Source: Plakobranchus ocellatus (taxonomy: Eukaryota > Mollusca > Gastropoda > Plakobranchidae). From it: a stretch of DNA of 30,184 nt. This document shows, piece after piece, positions 22,501 through 30,184 of this stretch. The stretch lies in NCBI GenBank assembly GCA_019648995.1, contig BLXT01007365.1:1634736-1664919 (forward strand), in the 5' to 3' direction. How positions within the stretch are numbered: the stretch's first letter is position 1; each line of letters starts with the position of its first letter. The notes under the pieces were generated by a model. That model saw only the letters and a list, made by a program, of their open reading frames with translations. It was not told the origin of the DNA and did not search any database. A program made the position numbers and the translations under genes.

Positions 22501-25500
22501 ACATACAGTGCGGATGTGTACTAAACTTTCACGGGGAAGCCAGTCTCTGCATGTCTGGCATGTATCCAAAGGGTAGTTGTCGTTTACAGCCTTGAAGTTT
22601 AAGAGAGAAACAAAAACAAATTATCATCCAAGCAGTGATAAGTTTGATATTTAATGCATTTGAAATTTTTTTTTTTCCAGCTATGAACAGGAATAAACAG
22701 AAAAGCAGAAAAAGAAAAGGAGGAGCAGTCTTTTTCATTCATGTTTTAAGCAAAAAAATTGAACCTCTCGGTATATGAAATCTGATATATCAAAATGCAT
22801 GGGATTTTTTCAATATGTATTTGAAAAAAACACCAGAGACTGAAAAAAAAAGGATTTAAAATAATTAAGTCAAAACTCTCTTTGAATATTATTTTTGTGA
22901 AATAATAATTGTTTACAATTCCCACTTTCTCAACCTCAGTTAAGTTGGCTAATCATTTAATGTCACACATCATTAGGACAGCGTACAAAACATCATTGAG
23001 TGTGCCCTTAAGAAGTTCAATATCAATAGTAAGAGACTAAGTGAAGATTTCTAGTTCAAGTATAGCCAAGCAGTTAAAAAATCTCTAAATCAAGTAGAGC
23101 AATGCTTCAAATTACTTTTTCACTACAGGCCTGTTATTACTAGGCACCCTCTGAAAGTTTCAGTGATCTGCTAGTCTACCTTTCACTCCCAGTATTTCAT
23201 GAGAGCCTACACAAAAATGATAATAAATGACTGCATGTTAATCCTGAAAAAACTCTCCCCTTCTCCCCTTCTCCTCCCCCCCACTGTTTTTTCATTATGG
23301 GAAGATTTAAAAGTAAAGTGACTGTTTTATCTTACCTTAATACAATCCACCACCACAGTGCATGGTTGATATGATTCATTGTTCATCACTTGCAGGATGT
23401 CAACAAAACCAAGTTCCTTTAGCGTACGGCACGCAGCATGACACTGTTCTTCCTCCTCTCTTGCAACTGACTGAGCATCACAAGACGGGCGATCTGTTGT
23501 GACCACAGCCTCTTCACTCACAGACTGGTTGTTTTTGAAGTTCTCGGCCAAATGATGCTCTACACTGGAAGAGGAACTCGCTTCCATCTGCCTCTCCCTT
23601 CCAGGGCTGTTTGAACTAGCTGCTGTAGTTTTCTCACAATGTGTAGCTATAAATGGATTGGTGTTCACCGTTTCACTTTCACGATCTATCATGTGAGACA
23701 CACATGTCACTGCATTCTGGGCTTCAGGCTGTGAGGAAGAAACATCATCAGATTTCTCTGCTGATGAATTGTCCTCCCAGCCAGATGTTGAGGGTGCAGA
23801 CTCAAATCCAGACACCTTGGGCTGAGAGATCTCACTGGGAGATGTTAAGGTAGCTGAGAGATTTACAGCGCAGTGATGAGGCTCACCTGGGGCAAGCCAC
23901 ATACCTGTACTCAGCATATCAAAAGTTGGAGATTCTGGCATATTTGGGTGTGAACATTCTGGGACAGTTTCTGGTATTTCCTCCTGATCTTGAGCATTGC
24001 CTGGCTCAGGTCCAGATTCAACACTTAACTTTGATATCTCTTCTTGCTGCCCTGCACATTTTCTTGGTTGATTACAATCTTCTTCTCTGTCGTCGCTGAC
24101 AAGAAAAGGAATGAGTGGCAATGGAGGGACTGACAAGCGCTCTTTAACGTTGCTCTTTTTATTAGTAGGTAAGCCTTTATGACTGCTACCATTTTCCTCC
24201 CTGATTGTTTCACACTCAACCTTTTCAGCAAGTTTGAAATCTGATTTAGTGCCCTCACCCTTTAAAGATGTACTGGATTCATTTTCTTGGCTGCTGTCTG
24301 CAGAAACTTGATCTCTTTGTGAGGAAGCATTTCTTTGTATGCCATCTGAACATTTTTGAAAACCTTTTGACATACCTTGGACAATTTTCTCATTTGATTT
24401 ACCTTTTGACATTGTGAGATTTTTCAAATTGTCTTCTCCCTCAGGTTTTCTTTCTTCCCTTTCCTTTGTGCTGTCATTAGTGCCTCCTTCCCTCTTGCGA
24501 CTCGTTTTGTCACGCTGCTTCACAGTTTCAGAGACGCTTGCAACATTTTTTAGAAGATTTTTTGCAATGTTTTTAACCAACTCTGGCTTAATTAGCAACT
24601 TGTTGGAAGGTTTTTGTTGTGATTCAGCTGGTGATGGTGTTTTTATTTCTGTAATACTCCCGTCGACGAACCCTCTTAGCACATTTGATATAGAGCCATC
24701 AGAATTAAATACCGGAAGTGGCAGCAAAGGTTTTTTGGAAGTCACACTTTTTTTGGCTTGAGAGGAAGATGAATGTTTGCGAATGTCCAAGACTGGAGAC
24801 TGAAACATGTCAAAATCAACTTCAGAAGATGAGGGTTGATCATCTGGAGTGTATTCTTTGTAAAAGGAAGGTAAAGGTACCAATGTTTTGTCAACAGAAA
24901 CATCTGCTTTGCTTGGAGCTGAGGGTTTTGGCGGAAGCTTAGATACATCCATGAAAGTTATGGGCATTGGTAGAGCTAGAGACTTTGATGTTGATACACT
25001 AGAGGTGGTGTGAAAACTTGTGTCAGTCTGAGCAGACGAGCTACCCGAGGAAGATGGAGTGTTTTTAGCTTGACTATCCTTCTTCAGCTTTTTGTATTCT
25101 GAGTAGGACATTCTTTTCTTGAATTCACTGACTGGAATGGAACCATGTTTCAATGCACTTTTTGATGAATCAGGTAGAAATCTAGGGCCCTTAGAAGTGT
25201 CCTGAGCCTTGCCTGGAGGCTCAGGGCTCCTCTCTGCTCTCTGCTTTTCATCCACAGAAAGCCTCGCTAGTCTTGGATCAAGTGCTGTACTTGAAACCTT
25301 TGCCACTGGATTGCTCACTGATCTCATCAACCTTGGATCGATACGTTTGTTAGGTAAGACGCCAACTGTAGACTTTGCGGTTTCATTTAGAGAACTGACA
25401 CTTGAGGCTGGTGGTTGAATGCCTGATTTTAAATTGAAACTATCCGAAGCCAATTCTGCATTATCCAACTGTGTTCTGGGCAAAGACCCACTTAATGGGT

Positions 25501-28500
25501 CCTTTCTACCAGCTACTTCTTGAAATGCATTGGTTTTGAGCAAAATATTTTGATTATGCTGTACACTAGTTTGTTGAGGCAAAAGATTAGGTAGAACTTG
25601 AAGGCTGTTTAATTCTTTAGACTGCTCTGCTTGCACAGTTGCCTTAGCTAAACTCAGGCGCTGTAAATAAGAGTTGCGCATTTCTTCTCTCCTCCTCTCG
25701 TCCACTTCATTGATAAATGAAACCTTTTTGGACTGCTTATCTTCTTTACTTGTCACTTTATTTACATCAGCTGCATCCATCTTACAGGGTCTTCTTTCTG
25801 TCCCAGATGACAGAGGGTCTTTTGAAGCATGCACAGTTGTGCGCATTGCTTGGATATCTGCTGATTTCTGTTTTGAAACATGCGTAAAAGAAGACTCTGC
25901 CTTGGAAGATGAAGGAATACTGGTATTGGTCACCGGAATCGTTGGCTCTGCAGGCGAAGGGTTTGGACCTTGAGGAACACTTGGTGCTGGTGGAGGTTGA
26001 ACTGTCTTTTGTGGAAGAGGTTTCTTTTTTATTTTAATTATGGCGTGTGGCAGACATTGTCTTGGACGTCTGCATGGCTCGCACTGTTCATCATATTCAT
26101 ACAAATATATCTGTGGATGAATGGAAATTGTGCCATCAATGGTTTGACATTAATGCAAAGAAGTCCAAGGTGCAAAAATTATATATGATCATAATTAATC
26201 ATGATAAAAAACATGGATACAGAAAATTTCTTCTTTTTTTTTTAAAGTTACATCACACAAGCCATTACTTTTGCATGTTTTTATATAAACCATTCTTTCA
26301 GTCTTCTTGTTTTTGCATGTAAATGAAACACTCCTTTCACAATGTCTCAAAAACTTGATTTTTAAACCAACAAAATGTATGCTTAGAAATATTTGGCTTA
26401 CATGCAAAAAAAATAAAAAGAACCCAAAAAAACCAGAAATTAATTAGTTCAACTTGAATCATTTAAATGAGAAGTGACTCTACAAACACAGGTGTACCTC
26501 TGATTTCTGTTTCTGTACATAGGTGCTTTCGTCCAGACTAGGCGGCACAGAGCTGATATGGGAGTCGTAGTTTGGTGTGGGCTCCACATCTACACCATTG
26601 TTTTTTTTAGACAGGACATTTCCAATGTTCAAGGGTTTGCACTTCCCAGTAAAATACTGTGTGGCAAGAAAAGAAGAAAGTAAATTAAAGGAAAAAAAAA
26701 CTGTAAAGGTTGCATGCTCAAATACATTTTAGTACATTTTTTTCAAATAAACATTTTTTTTGTGTGTGTGTGTACAATGCCCATTCTTAAAAAAGTGAAA
26801 ACTAAATGGAGGATAATAAACATGTTGATCAATCAATCTTCTCAAGCTAGCTTTACACTGGTGATAATAGGCTTTTGTTTCATGGAATTTTTTAAAGCAT
26901 CATAATACACAGCAACTGCTACTGACATTTGATTCCTTAACTTTTTCCCCTCCTCACTTTCAAAGCAAAACTTAAATTTTCAAATATATCCGCAGAACTT
27001 ATACAAATTAGATGATTATATTGTCTTCCCTGTAGGCAACAATATGCAGCTTTAAGAGCATATACGGTCAATTATTCATGTTAGGGTGATTTTTTATCAA
27101 ATTTTAGAAATCAGCATATTTGGCTTCCTAAACCATTTTTCTACAATAAAAAGGCTAAATTTAAAATGAAAAGAATTTTTTTCCGGCCATAATTTGAGTT
27201 TTTGGAGAGGCCAGTACTATGTTTTTTCTCTTTATCAAAAAATCTTTATCGTTCGTTTTCTCAAAATTGACTTTTTTGCATTAAAATCCATAAAACTTTT
27301 TTGTTTCCTATCCAAATGACCTGACATTTTCACACAACAACATACACTTATACCTATAAACTGACCTGTAGAGTAATTTAGCTGTAGCATTTTTCATTTT
27401 GGAGTTATCATTGTTCAAGTGTGGAAAATTGTGAGAAATTTGAAAGATGTCATTTTGCTAAATTTTGTTCATGCACTGTGAGAAGAAAAATGTATGAATC
27501 ACAAAACCCTTTCACAGGAATGTTTAGGTGGATTCTTGGATGCTCTATGTCAAATTTGAGGCAAATTGGTAAAAAAATTTTTTTTTAAGTTTTATACAAA
27601 AACGGTTTACAATAAAAAAAAAAAATGCAAGACAGCTGCCATATATATTAAGAAATTTATCGAAAAAAAAAAAAGGTTTTCACTGTCCATTGTCTAAGCT
27701 GACCCAAACATATACCAATAAAGCCAAAACATCAAAAATAAAGAGATAAAAAATGTTCATCCTATTTGATAGCACATGTCCCTAATAATTTCCTGGTTGA
27801 AAATTTGGGGAAGCTAAAAAAACAATTAATTTTTTCCCTATTTCAACATTTTTTTTATATCATTTTAAATCATTTACTTAATCTTCCAATGTAGGATTCT
27901 GATGCTAACATTTGTAATATAGATATATATACACACACACACAAAGTATAAACATTTTTTTTTTACAAGAGACATAGTCATTTGGCTACTGTCTAAAACT
28001 TTTGCTCAAAACTGAAGTTGAATAAGTCAAATGTCTTAAAGTCAAAGATTTTAGGACGATTGACATTCTTCCTCTCCAAGAATGTTTTCCCTTTTCTGTT
28101 CCCTAGTACATCAATAACGTTCATGGCCCTACAAAGGAAATTCACTGTTTAAAGGTCTACTCACCATTGAGACCAAGCTGAAGATGTTGCATACAGACAA
28201 CAGCACAGAAAGACCCATACTAAAAGGATGTTCGCTAAAAAGAGTATTTTATCTACTTTAGAGTTTTTTCTGCGGTACCATTTTAAAACTTGTGACAAAA
28301 CAGAAAAATTAAAATCCCCGTGATTCTTCAAGTTATTCCATTCACATGAAATCTGAATTTTGAGGTTTCAATTGTAAAACGATCTGAATGCAATTTATTT
28401 TTAATAATGTGCCTATCCTATGCTAACAATGCTTTTTTTTTTTTTTCTCCTCTTAAAAGTGTGAAATAGACAACCCATGTCTTTTAATTGCAAATTTTGA

Positions 28501-29433
28501 ATGCAAACAAATTTCTAACCAACCTTAACGACGGCAATTTCATGAACATCACTGCTACTCCCATTCAGGTAGGCATGCTTTACCTCCACATCAAAGTAAC
28601 GGTTCAAGTAGACACCAAACTTGCTTTTACCTGCGACGGGGAAGAAACAAGTCAAAAGAGATACGAATTGGGTAAAGGGCGTGTAATCTAATTCAATTAA
28701 CTGGCAATAGTTATTTAAGAGACAACGGTAGACTTGGTCTCATTGTTTCGTTAGAAAACGCTTGCCAATCTCAACCCAAAAACCGAGAACAGGATCATGT
28801 TTTCCTGCCTACAATGCTGCAGGCTACGTTTGTGACTCTACTCTAACATAAAAAATAAAACAGTGTGTGCGCTTCGCTGGTTGGATTGAAATGGAATTGC
28901 ATTTGCCGATCTGGCAATAAGCACATTGTATTTCGACGAAAGAAAACTTTCACTTTCGTTTTCAGTTCAGTCATGAGTCATCAACTCCCCTGAAACAATA
29001 TATTATAATGTATTCCTCCGCACGTTTCAGGCAGCTCCAATTAAAAAAAAAAAAAAGATTTATTTATTTATTTTTCCTGCCTGAGTAGTCGATAAAATAG
29101 AGAAATAAAACAAAACTTCTCTATTACTCATGTCTGAATTTGGTTTATGTCATAAAACCAGGTTTTTTTTTTTTAAATTTTTGTTTGTTTTTTATTTTAA
29201 ACGTATTATGGTTAAAGTTTTGAAAAACGATAATTTTAAAGCTAACCTTTCTTTATGAAGCGTTTCTTGGAATTGATTAGGGGACATCACTCCCACATTG
29301 CCACTAAGAAGGCCTATACAAAAGCTGGGACCAACAAAAGGTGTGTGTGCGCTACACAATTGTCTCCCACCTACAGAATGAATACCGACAAACGGCATCT
29401 CATCACTAGGTGATCCCACTTGTGCTCCAAATG
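10511..29433 (-). CDS. Giant TASOR/TEX15-family (DUF3715 pseudo-PARP) protein, multi-exon, 5' end incomplete
   Basis: Seen: exons 28524-28630, 26498-26656, 23336-26110, 14389-22590, 12921-13121 and 10511-10555 join in frame on the minus strand with GT-AG introns, giving about 3,829 residues; a tentative further exon is 29371-29433. The N-terminal residues carry the block GVYL...DV, then IAVVKYFTGKCK, PTPNYDSHIS, YLYEYDE and RRPRQCLPHAI. I recognise this as the second half of the DUF3715 domain of TASOR, TASOR2 and TEX15. Known: TASOR is the scaffold of the HUSH complex, which silences retroelements by H3K9 methylation; TEX15 acts in germline piRNA-directed silencing; their domain is an inactive PARP-like fold. 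Inferred: a nuclear silencing scaffold. One 8.2-kb exon carries most of the protein, which recalls TEX15 and TASOR2. Which of the three paralogues is closest cannot be settled by eye. The remaining 3,700 residues are mostly low-complexity, except the last about 480. Confidence 0.85.
12640..12790 (+). mobile_element. Possible tRNA-derived SINE remnant
   Basis: GGTTTGAATCC at 12686-12696 differs by one base from the RNA polymerase III B-box consensus. It lies in a locally GC-richer stretch inside an intron. No convincing A box or terminal T-tract was found. Confidence 0.2.
12826..12831 (-). terminator. Possible poly(A) signal for the read-through isoform
   Basis: AATAAA reads on the minus strand just after the stop at 12840-12842, followed by AT-rich sequence. 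It is inside an A/T tract, so chance occurrence is likely. Confidence 0.2.
12840..12920 (-). CDS. Alternative 3' coding extension (read-through isoform) ending in an Asn-rich tail
   Basis: If the GTGAGT donor at 12920 is not used, the reading frame of the preceding exon continues VSDIPFCLSSLPDKELC and then INNNSNNNI before the stop. The Asn residues are coded by a TTG/CTG-type trinucleotide repeat on the plus strand (12845-12868). An AATAAA on the minus strand at 12826-12831 lies only nine bases past the stop, so this could be a short alternatively polyadenylated isoform, or simply retained intron. Confidence 0.3.
   Translation of the reverse strand: MSDIPFCLSSLPDKELCINNNSNNNI
12845..12868. 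repeat. (GTT)n trinucleotide repeat
   Basis: GTT/GCT triplets on the plus strand; read on the minus strand in the frame of the giant gene they encode Asn and Ser. Confidence 0.9.
12921..13121 (-). CDS. Exon of TASOR/TEX15-like gene: ordered C-terminal helices
   Basis: 67 codons, phase 0 to phase 0. The acceptor is AAATTTCAG and the donor is AAAAT|GTGAGT, close to the consensus. The exon encodes RSNLLGNFVITMKASR, a basic run (KLKTKVRQFD), and SDYLHEVLGSEGL followed by a helix ending in ALRWHYRVLDQEN. It continues the folded region at the end of the 8.2-kb exon. If the donor is skipped, the frame reads on for 26 residues, ending in an Asn-rich tail coded by a microsatellite, with a stop at 12840-12842. 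I prefer the spliced form because of the donor quality and because the phase matches exon 10511-10555. Confidence 0.85.
13122..14388 (-). other. Intron (1.27 kb) of TASOR/TEX15-like gene
   Basis: Donor GTAGGC at 14388 and acceptor TTTCAG at 13122. The intron is AT-rich. I see no coding block, repeat family or RNA gene in it. Confidence 0.85.
14389..22590 (-). CDS. Giant 8.2-kb exon of TASOR/TEX15-like gene: Cys/His cluster, charged, acidic, SR-rich and coiled-coil regions
   Basis: 2,734 codons without a stop, phase 0 to phase 0, acceptor CTTCAAG, donor GAG|GTAGGC. The exon starts AVNDNYPLD and then has a Cys/His cluster (CQTC, H, C, C, H, C; 22460-22560) that could bind zinc. It is followed by Ser/Thr-rich sequence, a Lys/Arg/Glu-rich segment (20900-21530) and Tyr/Gln/Asn-rich sequence with two YGD-x-DYR motifs (19650-19930). 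An acidic segment at 17290-17580 contains TIVDLSDLDED. Next come Lys/Arg-rich NLS-like runs (16860-17060), an SR-dipeptide region (15790-16330) and two LDY-(Y/F)-T motifs (15490-15650). The last about 400 residues look folded, with a predicted coiled coil (14790-14990). Much of the middle looks disordered. The function of this body is not known from sequence alone; a nuclear scaffold is the likely role. Confidence 0.93.
22591..23335 (-). other. Intron (745 nt) of TASOR/TEX15-like gene
   Basis: Donor GTAAGA and acceptor CTTCAAG with a pyrimidine-rich lead (GTTTCTCTC). It separates the VVVDCIK end of one exon from the AVNDNYPLD start of the next, just before the Cys/His cluster. A pyrimidine tract lies at 23256-23290 (plus strand). 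Nothing else was recognised. Confidence 0.88.
23336..26110 (-). CDS. 2.8-kb exon of TASOR/TEX15-like gene: end of pseudo-PARP domain, DPRL motifs, disordered linker
   Basis: 925 codons, phase 0 to phase 0, with acceptor CCACAG and a perfect donor AAG|GTAAGA. The first about 30 residues (IYLYEYDEQCEPC, then RRPRQCLPHAIIKI) finish the DUF3715 domain. The protein then becomes Pro/Ser-rich. Around residues 255-285 it carries two copies of a D-P-R-L motif (IDPRLMRSV and LDPRLARLS), a motif also seen in nuclear RNA-processing and chromatin proteins. Near residue 330 is the basic helix-like stretch KKRMSYSEYKKLKK. The middle is Lys/Ser/Glu-rich and probably disordered. The last 50 residues (LKELGFVDILQVMNNES, then VVVDCIK) look ordered again and lead across the intron into a Cys/His cluster. 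The exon start is set by splicing, since no Met begins the block. Confidence 0.92.
26498..26656 (-). CDS. Exon of TASOR/TEX15-like gene: DUF3715 PTPNYDSHIS block
   Basis: A 159-nt exon of exactly 53 codons, phase 0 on both sides, with acceptor CTTGCCACACAG and donor GAG|GTACAC. It encodes YFTGKCKPLN, a Lys/Asn-rich loop, PTPNYDSHISS and SLDESTYVQKQKSE. In TASOR and TEX15 the corresponding stretch is a GK-K strand, then D-PTP/SP-x-FDCH-S, then a short Ser/Leu-rich linker leading into the Y-YEY strand, so order and spacing agree. Nothing in frame is interrupted. The intron on its 5' side (1.87 kb) holds no exon that the domain needs. Confidence 0.85.
26657..28523 (-). other. Intron (1.87 kb) of TASOR/TEX15-like gene, with a possible unknown interspersed repeat
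   Basis: It contains a (TG)n run at 26761-26773, a TA/CA run at 27921-27944 and about 900 AT-rich bases (26980-27900) whose style resembles degenerate interspersed repeats. No family could be named. The small neighbouring intron 26111-26497 holds only AT-rich sequence. Confidence 0.6.
28524..28630 (-). CDS. Exon of TASOR/TEX15-like gene: DUF3715 GVYL block
   Basis: A 107-nt exon with a strong pyrimidine-rich acceptor (TTCTTCCCCGTCGCAG) and donor AAG|GTTGGT. It enters in phase 1 and leaves in phase 0. It encodes GKSKFGVYLNRYFDV, then a segment rich in Ser and Asp, then HEIAVVK. GVYL followed by a DV/DL pair and then a beta strand (IAVVK joining YFTGK) is the signature order of the DUF3715 pseudo-PARP core. 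The other two frames of the block contain stops. Confidence 0.75.
28631..29370 (-). other. Putative intron or 5' region of TASOR/TEX15-like gene
   Basis: This 740-nt stretch lies between the candidate exon at 29371 and the exon at 28524. It carries the IRF/AP-1 word cluster and, at 29041-29073, an A tract followed by a TTTA repeat. I see no further exon with the required phase. If the exon at 29371 is wrong, this may instead be promoter or 5' UTR. Confidence 0.4.
28947..28980 (-). promoter_or_regulatory. IRF/ISRE-like GAAANN repeat next to an AP-1 site
   Basis: On the minus strand 28963-28947 reads GAAAACGAAAGTGAAAG: three GAAA cores spaced six bases apart, the arrangement bound by IRF-family factors. 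Ten bases away, 28974-28980 is TGAGTCA, a perfect AP-1 site within the 9-base palindrome ATGAGTCAT. The cluster lies between the candidate exon at 29371 and the exon at 28524, so it is intronic or near an alternative promoter. Function is inferred from the words alone. Confidence 0.35.
29371..29433 (-). CDS. Candidate upstream coding exon of the TASOR/TEX15-like gene
   Basis: A 63-nt open block ends ...MPFVGIHSV plus one base of a Gly codon at a donor reading GTAG|GTGGGA. This is the phase needed by the next exon, which starts with two bases of a split Gly codon. The join reads IHSVGKSKFGVYL, which fits the family pattern of a hydrophobic residue and Gly a few residues before GVYL. The right end is uncertain: I chose the AG after a CTACTAACAG branch-like stretch, but another AG would extend the exon to 29464. 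If translation began at the in-frame ATG inside it, the first half of the DUF3715 domain would be missing. Earlier exons therefore probably lie further upstream, perhaps outside the window. Confidence 0.4.
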   Translation of the reverse strand, partial: HLEHKWDHLVMRCRLSVFIL

Positions 29434-30184
29434 CTGTTAGTAGTGGAAGAATTGATCGTAAATTCTAAGCTTAGACAGAACTGGATTGGAATAATAAACG
29501 TTGCTTTTCGTGGGCTGTGTGATACAGCGAGTGTCCATCTCATCGGCCGAATCACTCAGTATAACAAAGGAGGCCTACCGGTATCATGCCTATCGATGTG
29601 AAGAAAATCAACAATGAATGAAATAGGCCTACCAGCCAAGGCATATTTGGGTGTGCGTGTAGATCGGTCGCTTCCTACCATCAGATGACTGATGAGCATT
29701 CACATAGTTTGGAGAGGGGGCCAAGTTTTTTTCTATTTATTTCTCCAATTGCACATCCCAAAAACCTATTTTTATAACATCCAGTCGGGTCATAACCTTC
29801 CGCCAAACTGGCCCCTCTGACAGAGCACACAGATCAATCAATGTTAAACCATTCTTGTGCTTTTGTCCCTTTCTGATTACACAATATCACGGATATCTCA
29901 GTGAGAGAAAAAAATTAAGGTAGGAGAAATAACATCAGAGAAATTAGAAGGAAGGAGGGGGGAGGAGAGAGAGAGAGAGAGAGAGATCGTATGGGAGAAA
30001 AGTAGAGATAGCAGACACAAACGTAGTGGCACCAACAAGAACATGGAAAGCAAAGGGCAGCAATTAATAGTCACCGAAAGAAGTTACAGAAAAGGGCATT
30101 TCAACTTAATATGATATCTTTCGTAAAGAGATGGGTGAAGAGACAGAGAGAACTTTGTAGGTAAAAATAAAAACTAAAAAAAAA
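29434..30184. other. Upstream flank: AT-rich, GA tract, TATA-like word, no gene seen
   Basis: On the minus strand a TATAAAAATAG word lies near 29766-29776. TAGGCCT-type words occur at 29571-29578 and 29623-29630. A purine tract runs from 29946 with (GA)n at 29965-29986. I found no coding block that extends the DUF3715 domain, so the true 5' end of the gene may be beyond the window. Confidence 0.4.
29965..29986. repeat. (GA)n microsatellite
   Basis: Eleven uninterrupted GA units within a longer purine-rich stretch. Confidence 0.95.

Noticed and set aside
28165-28218. An ATG-led hydrophobic 18-codon block (MGLSVLLSVC...) ending at a good GTGAGT donor, in phase with exon 26498-26656
   Set aside because: It would replace the conserved GVYL exon and break the DUF3715 domain; the 28524 exon joins 26656 with a family-like strand (IAVVKYFTGK), so this is most likely chance.
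29258-29300. Second possible donor (GAAAG|GTTAGC) for the upstream exon
   Set aside because: Leaves in phase 2, not the phase 1 required by the next exon; the frame that would fit has a stop close upstream.

Overview
This is a eukaryotic, almost certainly metazoan, genomic window. Coding sequence sits in phase-consistent exons with GT-AG introns, while the non-coding DNA is AT-rich and full of poly(A)/poly(T) tracts and microsatellites. The palindrome-like word TAGGCCT recurs in the non-coding DNA. With the gene family found here, it suggests a marine deuterostome invertebrate (echinoderm or hemichordate), but that placement is an inference.

The window is dominated by one giant minus-strand gene running from about 29.4 kb down to 10.5 kb. 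I can place six coding exons well (28524-28630, 26498-26656, 23336-26110, 14389-22590, 12921-13121, 10511-10555) and one more upstream exon tentatively (29371-29433). All junctions join in frame, giving at least about 3,830 residues. The N-terminal part (GVYLNRYFDV, then PTPNYDSHIS, then YLYEYDE with RRPRQCLPHAI) matches the second half of the DUF3715/pseudo-PARP domain shared by TASOR, TASOR2 and TEX15. In vertebrates these proteins silence retroelements: TASOR through the HUSH complex, TEX15 in the germline piRNA pathway. The rest is a long low-complexity body with a Cys/His cluster, a charged KE/RE segment, an acidic segment with SUMO-interaction-like motifs and an RS segment. An ordered, partly coiled-coil C-terminus follows. 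The first half of the DUF3715 domain and the true start codon are not confidently located.

Layout: 1-5060 is non-coding AT-rich DNA with a diverged minisatellite and a duplicated block. 5064-5300 holds a small tandem duplication and a pogo/Tigger-like repeat fragment. 5301-10510 is the 3' flank or 3' UTR side of the giant gene, with two weak candidate minus-strand exons and a palindromic poly(A) signal. 10511-29433 is the giant gene. 29434-30184 is its upstream flank or an earlier intron, ending in a GA tract.

The most interesting points are the giant TASOR/TEX15-type gene itself, the alternative C-terminus choice between exon 12921-13121 and exon 10511-10555, and a compact IRF-type (GAAANN) repeat next to an AP-1 site in the 5' part of the gene. 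No RNA genes, CRISPR arrays, or LTR or retrovirus-like elements were recognised.
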